A model generated the notes under the pieces. The model was not told where the DNA came from. It ran no database searches and saw nothing but the letters and a program-made list of their open reading frames with translations. DNA of 5,018 nucleotides from an uncultured Alphaproteobacteria bacterium. Lineage in GTDB: Bacteria; Pseudomonadota; Alphaproteobacteria; Paracaedibacterales; CAIULA01. Below, in pieces: positions 1 through 5,018 of this stretch (position 1 is the first letter of the stretch; every line of letters starts with the position of its first letter). The stretch covers positions 1 through 5,018 of the forward strand of contig CAIVFQ010000207.1 of NCBI GenBank assembly GCA_903905285.1, read 5' to 3'. Both the position numbers and the translations under genes were made by a program.

Positions 1-22
1 AAAAATAAAAAATTTCAAGATT

Positions 23-31
23 TGTGGATAA
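23..31 (-). promoter_or_regulatory. Perfect DnaA box
   Basis: The plus strand reads TGTGGATAA, so the minus strand is TTATCCACA, the strongest consensus DnaA-binding 9-mer. It is the first of the clustered sites at the left end of the window. Confidence 0.65.
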
Positions 32-156
32 GTTAAACTTATTCATAATCTTATACATAAGCCTTTTGTTTGTTCACAGACTGTTACAAACTTTTCCTAA
101 AATTTTAAGCTTGCCTAAAAAGACTCAATCTTTTTGTTTTTTTAGTGGGTCTTGTC

Positions 157-165
157 TGTGGATAA
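157..165 (-). promoter_or_regulatory. Perfect DnaA box
   Basis: This is a second exact TTATCCACA on the minus strand. A one-mismatch site in the same orientation (169-177) starts 12 bases later, and a plus-strand one-mismatch site follows at 182-190. The tight triplet is the densest part of the cluster. Confidence 0.65.
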
Positions 166-279
166 AGTTGTGGAAAAAAAGTTATACTCACTTTAATGTG
201 CCCCCACTACCACTAACCACCTTTTAATAAATTAATACTTTTAATAGTAATCTTGGGATAATACACCCTTCAGATAATT

Positions 280-306
280 TTGTGAATTTTTCGAAAGTGG
301 TATAAG
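280..306 (+). promoter_or_regulatory. Probable mipZ-galU promoter
   Basis: An extended -10 element, TG-G-TATAAG, sits at 298-306: TG at 298-299 and the hexamer at 301-306 (5 of 6 to TATAAT). A weak -35, TTGTGA, lies at 280-285 with a 15-base spacer, which is short but tolerated with an extended -10. Transcription would begin near 313, giving a leader of about 27 bases before the ATG at 340. A two-mismatch DnaA-like site (281-289, minus strand) overlaps the -35. A second possible -10, GATAAT, is at 257-262 but lacks a good -35. Confidence 0.45.
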
Positions 307-339
307 ATAGCGCAAAATGAATTTGGAATGGAAGCTTCT

Positions 340-1161
340 ATGGGCAAGAAACCCTATACCATCGTATTGGGGAACGAAAAAGGGGGAACAGGTAAATCAA
401 CAGCAGCGATGCATGTGATTACCTGGTTGTTGCGTGAAGGTCATCAGGTTGCAAGCCTAGACGTTGATGCTAGGCAGGGGACATTGACACGCTATGTAGA
501 AAATCGCCGTCTTCGTAAACAAAACAAAGGCGAAGATTTGCCATTGCCACAACATGAAGCTGTTTTCAAAAGTACACTAGCCAACCAAGGTGAGGCTGAG
601 GCAGAAGACACTGAAAAACTAGCTAAAATCATTCAAGGCCTTAGTGATGTTGATTACATTGTTATCGACACACCAGGAAGTGACAATTTCCTTTCAAGGT
701 TGGCCCATTCCTACGCTGATATGTTGATCACCCCGTTGAATGACAGTTTTATAGATTTAGACATGTTGGTCAGGGTAACACCTGATTCGTTAGATATTTT
801 AAGACCCAGCACATATTCAGAAATGGTGTGGGAACAGAAAAAACAGCGCGCTATTCGGGATGGCGGGTCGATTGATTGGATCGTATTGCGTAACCGCCTA
901 AGCAGCCTTTATTCCCGCAACAAAGAAGAAATGGGCAAGGTTTTAAGGGCTTTATCTAAGCGAATTGGCTTTCGATTGCTTGATGGTTTTGGTGAGCGAG
1001 TGATTTTTCGTGAATTGTTTCTAAGTGGTTTAACATTGTTGGATTTGCGCGAAAGCAACACCCCCTTAAGTCTGTCACACATTGCCGCCAAACAAGAGCT
1101 GGCAGCATTGATGGAGGCAATTCAGTTACCACAAAAAAAACAGAACTCGAGAATCGCTTAA
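340..1161 (+). CDS. mipZ: Division plane positioning ATPase MipZ
   Basis: MipZ is a ParA/MinD-type ATPase that binds ParB near the origin, forms a gradient from the poles and blocks FtsZ assembly away from midcell. The 273-residue product carries a deviant Walker A motif (N12-EKGGTGKST, signature Lys14 and Lys19), the DVDARQ switch I region (41-46) followed by RYVENR, and Walker B ending IDTPG (Asp110). Alphaproteobacterial MipZ hallmarks follow: NDSFIDLDML, VWEQKKQRA, DWIVLRNRL, RVIFRELF and a C-terminal AAKQELAALM helix. The length matches the family. I chose ATG 340 because GGAAG (330-334) lies 5 bases upstream and the protein then begins MGKKPYTIVLGN, like known MipZ. The in-frame ATG at 328 would add only MEAS and has GGA directly against it, too close for a ribosome site. 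galU follows after 4 bases. An A8 run (1133-1140) lies close to the stop. Confidence 0.95.
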   Translation: MGKKPYTIVLGNEKGGTGKSTAAMHVITWLLREGHQVASLDVDARQGTLTRYVENRRLRKQNKGEDLPLPQHEAVFKSTLANQGEAEAEDTEKLAKIIQGLSDVDYIVIDTPGSDNFLSRLAHSYADMLITPLNDSFIDLDMLVRVTPDSLDILRPSTYSEMVWEQKKQRAIRDGGSIDWIVLRNRLSSLYSRNKEEMGKVLRALSKRIGFRLLDGFGERVIFRELFLSGLTLLDLRESNTPLSLSHIAAKQELAALMEAIQLPQKKQNSRIA

Positions 1162-1165
1162 TCGT

Positions 1166-2035
1166 ATGCGCCCCATAAAGACCTGTATATTTCCTGTCGC
1201 TGGCCTAGGTAGTCGATTTCTGCCAGCCACCAAATCAATACCCAAAGAAATGATGGTAGTGGTTGATAAACCATTAATTCAATATGCGGTAGAGGAAGCA
1301 AAGGCAGCTGGCATTGAACGGTTTATTTTTGTGACCTCTCAGGGGAAAGCAGCCATTGAGGACCACTTCGATTCTTGCCCAACCTTAGAGGCCGCCTTAA
1401 GGGCACGTGGGAAAGAACAAGAGCTGTCGCTTATAGAAAACATAAAACTAAGTCCTGGTCAGGCGATTTATATTCGTCAACAAGCCCCTTTGGGGTTAGG
1501 GCACGCCGTTTTATGCGCACAGGAATTGGTTAACGAAGACGCATTTGCGGTCATTCTAGCTGATGATTTGGTCTTGGCAGAAAAACCCTGCCTTCAACAA
1601 ATGGTGAAGGTATACAAGCCTAATGAGGGCAATATGGTGGGTGTTATGGATGTTCCCTATGAACACACCAACCGCTATGGCATTTTGAAGGTGTCTCAGG
1701 ATCGTGACAAAAAAGTGCTGGCTGAAGATGTTGTTGAAAAACCAGCAGTCGACAAGGCCCCATCGCAGATTGCGGTTATTGGGCGTTATATTTTAAACAA
1801 AAAGATATTTCAGCATTTGCGGACACAACAGCCTGGCGCTGGCGGTGAAATCCAATTAACAGATGCTATTCAAAAGATGATTTCTAGTGATGGGTTGTGT
1901 GGCTTTCGATTCCAGGGCCAGCGGTTTGACTGTGGTACGAAGGAAGGCTGGTTAGAGGCGAACATGGCCTTTGCCTACGCTGACCCTGAATTACAGGGGC
2001 ACTTAAAAGCCATATTCAAGAGGTATTCTTTTTAG
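1166..2035 (+). CDS. galU: UTP--glucose-1-phosphate uridylyltransferase
   Basis: GalU joins UTP and glucose-1-phosphate to give UDP-glucose and pyrophosphate in the cytoplasm, supplying LPS, capsule and glucan synthesis and the Ugd reaction encoded downstream. The 289-residue protein is of normal family length. The nucleotidyltransferase signature starts at Pro10 (PVAGLGSRFLPATKSIPKEM, 10-29), followed by VDKPLIQYAVEE, the uridine-binding QQAPLGLGHAV (105-115), the metal-binding ADD (132-134), VVEKP (189-193), GEIQLTDA (227-234) and FDCGTKEGW (254-262). The ATG is 4 bases past the mipZ stop and has only a weak ribosome site (CGAGAA, 1148-1153), which points to translational coupling with mipZ. 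The stop is TAG. No convincing terminator follows at once: a 12-base palindrome at 2039-2050 lacks a loop and a T-tract. The secreted-protein gene on the other strand converges on this end. Confidence 0.97.
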   Translation: MRPIKTCIFPVAGLGSRFLPATKSIPKEMMVVVDKPLIQYAVEEAKAAGIERFIFVTSQGKAAIEDHFDSCPTLEAALRARGKEQELSLIENIKLSPGQAIYIRQQAPLGLGHAVLCAQELVNEDAFAVILADDLVLAEKPCLQQMVKVYKPNEGNMVGVMDVPYEHTNRYGILKVSQDRDKKVLAEDVVEKPAVDKAPSQIAVIGRYILNKKIFQHLRTQQPGAGGEIQLTDAIQKMISSDGLCGFRFQGQRFDCGTKEGWLEANMAFAYADPELQGHLKAIFKRYSF

Positions 2036-2060
2036 GTTGATTGCGCAATCCTGAGGTCGG

Positions 2061-2270
2061 TCACATAGAATTCACACAAAACTCAACACCATTAAACGGG
2101 TTTTCCTCGCGGATTATGGGTGTGTAGTCACCGGCTTTGCGACTGCGTTCCGCCTGTTGAATAAGATATAAAGCCTGGCCTGGCTTTCCTGTGATATGTT
2201 CCGGGTCTTTTCTAAAGCATGGATGGGGGGTTCCTGTCCATGCTTTAACACAACCATAATTTTCGATAAA
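2061..2270 (-). pseudogene. In-frame 3' remnant of the secreted-protein gene beyond a TAG
   Basis: After the TAG at 2273-2271, the same minus-strand frame stays open for 69 codons and ends in TGA at 2063-2061. The encoded stretch starts FIENYGCVKAWTG and later contains EHITGKPGQALYLIQQAERS and KAGDYTPIIREENPF. It has a balanced, soluble-protein composition with no sign of random low-complexity sequence. A restored product would be about 377 residues and would end 25 bases from the galU stop, a natural convergent layout. TAG is also the normal stop of galU and ugd, so reassignment of this codon is unlikely. The simplest reading is a nonsense mutation that cut off the C-terminus. Weak points: an open frame this long can occur by chance, another minus-strand frame here is also open, and I recognise no homologue. 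Confidence 0.5.
2213..2247. terminator. Strong hairpin between galU and the converging gene
   Basis: The arms TAAAGCATGGA (2213-2223) and TCCATGCTTTA (2237-2247) pair perfectly over 11 bp. In plus-strand RNA the stem extends through T-G, G-T, G-C and G-C to a 5-base loop at 2228-2232. The two wobbles become mismatches in minus-strand RNA, so the structure favours transcripts coming from galU. The T-tract after it is only TTT and is part of the stem, so it is an imperfect intrinsic terminator. It also lies inside the open frame beyond the TAG of the converging gene. Confidence 0.35.
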
Positions 2271-3194
2271 CTAGTCCTGGGGATAGTTCGAGAGAACGCT
2301 ATCAATTACATCTGTAGCTTTGGCAACTGGCATACCTTTATCTCTGTTGAAAATACCATAACGATCAAACCGCACATAGTAGGCGCCAGGGACAGCTAGC
2401 ACATGATTTGGGTGAAATGATACACAAAGCCTTCGGCCGCGCAACCCCTCAATTGAATCACCGTTTTGACGCAAAAATTCCTCTAGCTCCTCTTCTGGGG
2501 GAAAGTTCTGTGAAAGGTCGTCATTGAACGAACGCACCTGCTCTTTCGCACTCAGAAGTGCTGCTTGGTATTCTTCCTCATTCCTTGTCTTAGAATCCCT
2601 CTCGATAGCCTGATGCAAACGTCTAATTGTTTTGTGGTCTAACGGTGGCAGTTCCATGTTTTCTGCAGGAAAGGGATCTCCGTCAATTGGGTATGGGGCT
2701 CTAAATATATTTCGCCACAATGCTTCAAGTGTTTTTACCTTCGGAACCCCTACAATAAGTCTAGAATATTGAGGTTTAATTACGTGACTTACGTCTATTC
2801 CGGGATTATCTCTCTCAAACAGGTCGACGCGCACCGTACCATCGTCAAAAAAGTATAATTTGAGTGGTGAGTTAGATAGATAATCAACACCTTTGTTTTT
2901 CGCTAACGATACTTGTGCTTCTTCTCGAGGGAATAGCCCGTAGTCTGGTTTAGCATTGAGAAAACCAACCATTTTCCTCTGTGCTGTATAGCTTTCTCCC
3001 CAGAGAATCTCCACCACCTCTATAGGCTTGAGCCCACCGAGCTTAACAAATTTCCTTGTATCTACTGGGACAGATGCAGCAAGAACGTCTTCTTTATTTT
3101 TCGCCTCATACGGATCAGCTGCAAAGCTACAAAGTGAAAAAGAAGCACTCCCAAGTACGAAAAGGGTTGTGTATAAAGTAATATTTTTTTTCAT
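2271..3194 (-). CDS. Secreted protein of unknown family, probably truncated
   Basis: I do not recognise the family. The 307-residue product starts with a clear Sec signal peptide: MKKN, a hydrophobic core over about residues 7-22, and a probable cleavage site after SFA (residue 25) before ADP. Cys22 has no proper lipobox, so a soluble periplasmic or exported protein is likelier than a lipoprotein. The mature part has no membrane segment. A mixed region (50-170) includes LKLYFFDDGTVRVDLFERD, a charged, probably helical stretch follows (about 178-235, rich in E, K and R), then a beta-like section with HPNHVLAVPGAYYVRFDRYG. The start is firm: AGAGGA (3206-3201) lies 6 bases before the ATG. The gene converges on galU and diverges from ugd, so it is its own unit. 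The frame continues 69 codons past the TAG stop, suggesting loss of the original C-terminus. Any role in envelope sugar metabolism is only a guess from position. Confidence 0.8.
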   Translation of the reverse strand: MKKNITLYTTLFVLGSASFSLCSFAADPYEAKNKEDVLAASVPVDTRKFVKLGGLKPIEVVEILWGESYTAQRKMVGFLNAKPDYGLFPREEAQVSLAKNKGVDYLSNSPLKLYFFDDGTVRVDLFERDNPGIDVSHVIKPQYSRLIVGVPKVKTLEALWRNIFRAPYPIDGDPFPAENMELPPLDHKTIRRLHQAIERDSKTRNEEEYQAALLSAKEQVRSFNDDLSQNFPPEEELEEFLRQNGDSIEGLRGRRLCVSFHPNHVLAVPGAYYVRFDRYGIFNRDKGMPVAKATDVIDSVLSNYPQD

Positions 3195-3215
3195 GGTTTA
3201 TCCTCTTAAAATTTT

Positions 3216-3231
3216 CACAGATTTATCTGTG
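3216..3231. promoter_or_regulatory. Inverted repeat, candidate operator
   Basis: CACAGAT and ATCTGTG form perfect 7-base arms around a TT spacer. The site begins about where transcription of the secreted gene should start and ends 21 bases before its ATG. That position suits a repressor operator, or a stem at the 5' end of the mRNA. The cognate regulator is unknown. Confidence 0.45.
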
Positions 3232-3239
3232 TTTTTCGG

Positions 3240-3268
3240 AATATACTGTATATGTGATTATGTTGTAA
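3240..3268 (-). promoter_or_regulatory. Possible promoter of the secreted-protein gene
   Basis: On the minus strand TATATT (3245-3240) matches the -10 consensus at 5 of 6 positions. TTACAA (3268-3263) is a weak -35 at a 17-base spacing. The start point would be near 3233, at the edge of the CACAGAT repeat. The -10 also overlaps a second small inverted repeat, ATATAC-T-GTATAT (3241-3253), which could be a further protein-binding site. Confidence 0.35.
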
Positions 3269-3375
3269 ATGGATGTTAATCATAAATAAAACCCATTAAG
3301 TGGACCCGCTGCAAGGATGCCTAAAAAAAGATTGTGAGACAGGCCCACACAAAATTAACCCTTTATTTATAAGGA

Positions 3376-3404
3376 TTAACAAAGTCTTGAAATTTATGTA
3401 TCAC
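3376..3404 (+). promoter_or_regulatory. Possible ugd promoter
   Basis: TTAACA (3376-3381, 5 of 6 to TTGACA) and TATCAC (3399-3404, 4 of 6 to TATAAT) are 17 bases apart. The leader would be about 95 bases and would include the GC-richer segment before ugd. Another -35-like TTGAAA (3387-3392) has no well-spaced -10. Confidence 0.3.
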
Positions 3405-3507
3405 TAATACTGCGTGAAGGTGTCGGCCAAAGTGGCGAATTTTCCTGGATCGTGGACGGGGGTGGTCTATTGGTGTGTAGGTTGTTTAACAAGATTAAGG
3501 TTCGTTT

Positions 3508-4863
3508 ATGAAAATTGTGATGGTTGGTTCTGGGTATGTTGGCTTGGTTACAGGGGCATGCTTTGCTGAGTTTGGTTTTGAGGTCACTAACGTAGACATT
3601 GATGAACATAAAATTAAAGCCCTTAATCAGGCAAAGATCCCTATTTACGAACCAGGTTTGGAATCCTTAGTTCAACAGGGCCTTAAAAAGGGGCGCCTAA
3701 CTTTTACCACCAATTTGGCCCAGGCTGTTCAAAAGGCCCAGGTGGTGATGATTGCCGTGGGGACGCCATCGCGTTGCGGTGACGGACATGCTGATTTATC
3801 GTATGTGTTTCAGGCGGCTGAACAAATTGCAGCTTCTTTAACGTCTTATACGGTTGTGGTTACCAAATCAACAGTGCCCGTGGGGACCAGTCGCCAGGTG
3901 GCTGAAATTATTGAACGCGCGCGCCCAGATTTAAAGCAAGGTGTTGATTTTGATGTGGCTTCGAACCCAGAGTTTTTGCGGGAAGGGTCAGCGATTAACG
4001 ATTTTATGCGCCCCGATCGGGTTGTTGTTGGTACCGACAGCGACAAAGCAAAGCAGGTTCTGTCGCACCTTTATCGACCTTTGTACTTAATTGAAACCCC
4101 GATTGTTTTTACGAACATAGAAACAGCGGAGCTGATTAAGTATGCAGCGAATGGCTTTTTAGCCACGAAGATTGCCTTTATCAACCAGCTGTCTGATTTG
4201 TGTGAAAAGGTGGGAGCCGATGTGCAAGAGCTTGCCAAGGGTATTGGTCTTGATGGCCGTATTGGTCGTAAGTTTTTGAATGTGGGGCCGGGGTATGGGG
4301 GGTCGTGTTTCCCTAAAGATACGCTGGCGCTTAGTAAAACAGCCCATGATCAAAAAACCCCATTAACGTTGGTGGATGCGGTTATTAAGGCGAATGACGA
4401 TCGAAAGCTTGATATGGCCGCCAGAATTCTTGGTGCTTTAAAAAAACGTGGCGCGGTTGAGGGGCAACAGGTTGCTGTTTTGGGTATCACTTTTAAACCT
4501 AACACAGACGATTTACGTGATGCGCCTAGCCTGGTGATCATTCCCGCGTTAATAAAGGCAGGTGTGAAGGTTTGCGTTTATGACCCGTTGTACTATTTAG
4601 GCGCAGAACGCCTGGAAGCAATAGAGAAAGATTGGCCGTCTGTAACCTGGGCAGAGGGGCCTTACCAGGCCATGGAACAGGCTGATGCGGTTGTCATTTT
4701 GACCGAATGGAACGAGTTCCGCGCCTTAGATATCAACAGGATGAAATCAATTCTTAAAACTCCCACCACTGCCTTGCCGCTGTTAATAGATTTTCGCAAT
4801 ATCTATAAACCTGCTGAAATGGGGGGGGTGGATTACTGTTCCTTGGGGCGAGGGGTTGCTTAG
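3508..4863 (+). CDS. ugd: UDP-glucose 6-dehydrogenase
   Basis: Ugd oxidises UDP-glucose twice with NAD+ to UDP-glucuronate, a precursor for acidic polysaccharides and modified LPS. The 451-residue protein is full length for the family. The N-terminal Rossmann domain shows GSGYVG (7-12) and the acidic strand end VDID (29-32). TKSTVPVGT (119-127) and NPEFLREGSA (153-162) follow. The central helix carries ELIKYAANGF with Lys211. The catalytic loop GPGYGGSCFPKD has nucleophile Cys267, Lys270 and Asp271. The UDP-binding domain has FKPNTDDLRD (329-338) and ILTEWNEF (398-404 region), and the C-terminus is YCSLGRG as expected. The start is supported by AAGG (3497-3500) 7 bases upstream and by the canonical MKIVMVGSGYVG beginning. 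GalU encoded upstream makes its substrate, although the oppositely oriented gene separates the two. A G8 run (4821-4828) lies near the 3' end; the current frame gives the proper C-terminus. Confidence 0.97.
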   Translation: MKIVMVGSGYVGLVTGACFAEFGFEVTNVDIDEHKIKALNQAKIPIYEPGLESLVQQGLKKGRLTFTTNLAQAVQKAQVVMIAVGTPSRCGDGHADLSYVFQAAEQIAASLTSYTVVVTKSTVPVGTSRQVAEIIERARPDLKQGVDFDVASNPEFLREGSAINDFMRPDRVVVGTDSDKAKQVLSHLYRPLYLIETPIVFTNIETAELIKYAANGFLATKIAFINQLSDLCEKVGADVQELAKGIGLDGRIGRKFLNVGPGYGGSCFPKDTLALSKTAHDQKTPLTLVDAVIKANDDRKLDMAARILGALKKRGAVEGQQVAVLGITFKPNTDDLRDAPSLVIIPALIKAGVKVCVYDPLYYLGAERLEAIEKDWPSVTWAEGPYQAMEQADAVVILTEWNEFRALDINRMKSILKTPTTALPLLIDFRNIYKPAEMGGVDYCSLGRGVA

Positions 4864-4878
4864 TTGCAGGGTCATGCG

Positions 4879-4900
4879 CTGTTAACGTTTTGTTAAACAG
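4879..4900 (+). terminator. Weak hairpin after ugd
   Basis: CTGTTAAC (4879-4886) can pair with GTTAAACAG (4892-4900), with one bulged A and a 5-base loop. The stem is AT-rich and no T-tract follows, so it is at best a poor terminator or a small regulatory fold 15 bases after the ugd stop. Confidence 0.2.
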
Positions 4901-4922
4901 ACATGTATATATTGGATATAAC
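4894..4922 (+). promoter_or_regulatory. Possible promoter of the 3'-end gene
   Basis: TATAAC (4917-4922, 5 of 6 to TATAAT) lies 17 bases after TAAACA (4894-4899, 4 of 6 to TTGACA). Transcription would begin near 4929, giving a leader of about 20 bases before the ATG at 4949. Confidence 0.3.
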
Positions 4923-4948
4923 TAAGCAATGTTTAGTCATCAATAATT

Positions 4949-5018
4949 ATGTTTGTAAGGTGTTTCTTTTTAATAGCCATATCATTGTCAGCCAGCATTG
5001 GTATTGGGAATTCAGCAA
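4949..5018 (+). CDS. Start of a probable exported protein (partial, runs off the window)
   Basis: ATG 4949 opens a frame of 23 codons that is cut by the window edge. The peptide begins MFVRCFFLIAISLSASIG and continues IGNSA: one basic residue, a hydrophobic core over about residues 5-18 and small residues at the end, which is typical of a Sec signal peptide. Its function cannot be told from so little. It lies 85 bases after ugd in the same direction, with its own possible promoter, so it need not be in the ugd operon. No good ribosome site precedes the ATG, which lowers confidence in the start. An alternative GTG just downstream in another frame gives no signal peptide. Confidence 0.45.
   Translation, partial: MFVRCFFLIAISLSASIGIGNSA

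Larger units (their letters stand above)
1..200. other. Candidate replication origin (oriC-like DnaA-box cluster)
   Basis: This AT-rich, gene-free stretch holds seven 9-mers that match the DnaA box TTATNCACA with at most one mismatch. Two are perfect on the minus strand (23-31 and 157-165, read TGTGGATAA on the plus strand). The one-mismatch sites are TTATTCATA (39-47), TTATACATA (51-59), TTGTTCACA (70-78), TGTGGAAAA (169-177, minus strand) and TTATACTCA (182-190). Several starts are 12-13 bases apart (39/51, 157/169, 169/182), roughly one helical turn, as DnaA filament sites often are. The A/T runs at 1-14 and 131-143 could act as unwinding elements. MipZ downstream works with origin-bound ParB, which fits. 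The same pattern could instead be a DnaA-regulated promoter region for mipZ. The left edge of the window cuts the region, so the full origin cannot be judged. Confidence 0.55.
3195..3507. other. Divergent intergenic region between the secreted gene and ugd
   Basis: This 313-base stretch holds no standard gene. Its left half (3195-3300) is AT-rich and contains the minus-strand ribosome site, an inverted repeat and a likely promoter for the secreted gene. Its middle (3300-3380) shows an A7 run (3323-3329) and a weak 4-bp hairpin, CCTT/AAGG (3360-3374). Its right part (about 3410-3480) is noticeably richer in G and C. It can fold TCG-CCA against TGG-CGA (3423-3438, one bulged G) and forms the probable ugd leader, ending in the AAGG ribosome site at 3497-3500. 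No tRNA or known riboswitch was recognised. Confidence 0.6.

Noticed and set aside
24..227. Open frame of 67 codons from a GTG in the left AT-rich region
   Set aside because: The product is dominated by F, L, S and K from AT-rich codons, has no ribosome site, and its GTG lies within a perfect DnaA box. It is not a credible gene.
193..244. Several TTAA sites that might be CtrA boxes (TTAA-N7-TTAA)
   Set aside because: The spacings between 224-227, 232-235 and 241-244 are 4 and 5 bases, or 13 between the outer pair, not 7. They are better explained by AT-richness.
2039..2050. Palindrome GATTGCGCAATC just after galU as a terminator
   Set aside because: It has no loop beyond its own centre, a stem of only about 4 bp and no T-tract on either side.
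2170..2187. AAAGCC/GGCTTT hairpin
   Set aside because: The stem is only 6 bp, it sits within the open coding-like remnant and there is no U-rich tail. It is probably chance.
2061..2273. TAG reassigned to a sense codon
   Set aside because: galU and ugd both end in TAG exactly where their families end, so TAG acts as a stop here. The context TAG-TTT is also not a known strong readthrough signal.
2196..2399. Plus-strand open frame across the 3' end of the secreted gene
   Set aside because: It is antisense to a gene with a firm start and signal peptide, has no ribosome site, and its product resembles no protein.
3319..3344. GCCT...AGGC pairing with an A7 run as a terminator
   Set aside because: The stem is 4 bp with an 18-base loop, and the run sits inside the loop, not after it.

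Overview
The window looks like chromosomal DNA from an alphaproteobacterium with moderate GC content and AT-rich intergenic regions. The main evidence is a full-length MipZ, a ParA-like division-site ATPase typical of Alphaproteobacteria. The lean, AT-rich style would suit a host-associated lineage such as Holosporales or relatives, but that placement is an inference.

Layout. Positions 1-339 hold no gene. The first 190 bases carry a cluster of DnaA-box-like 9-mers, two of them perfect, in AT-rich DNA: a candidate replication origin or DnaA-controlled region. An extended -10 promoter then leads into mipZ (340-1161). galU (1166-2035, UTP-glucose-1-phosphate uridylyltransferase) follows after only 4 bases, so the two are probably one transcript. 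On the opposite strand, converging on galU, lies a secreted protein of unknown family (3194 down to 2271). Its reading frame continues in phase beyond its TAG stop for 69 more codons, to a TGA at 2063-2061 that lies 25 bases from the end of galU. This looks like a gene shortened by a nonsense mutation. A divergent intergenic region (3195-3507) holds a 16-base inverted repeat at the likely transcription start of the secreted gene, plus the leader of ugd. ugd (3508-4863, UDP-glucose 6-dehydrogenase) is complete, with all its catalytic motifs. The window ends in the first 23 codons of a probable exported protein (4949-5018).

How the genes fit together. GalU makes UDP-glucose and Ugd oxidises it to UDP-glucuronate, so together they feed envelope polysaccharide or LPS synthesis. 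MipZ sets the division site by inhibiting FtsZ polymerisation and works with ParB at the origin-proximal parS region. The joining of mipZ to galU, next to a possible origin, puts division control and UDP-glucose supply on one likely transcript. UDP-glucose is a known signal to FtsZ inhibitors in other bacteria.

No tRNA, rRNA, CRISPR array, insertion sequence or phage gene was seen. The points most worth checking are the DnaA-box cluster, the interrupted secreted gene and the mipZ-galU pairing.
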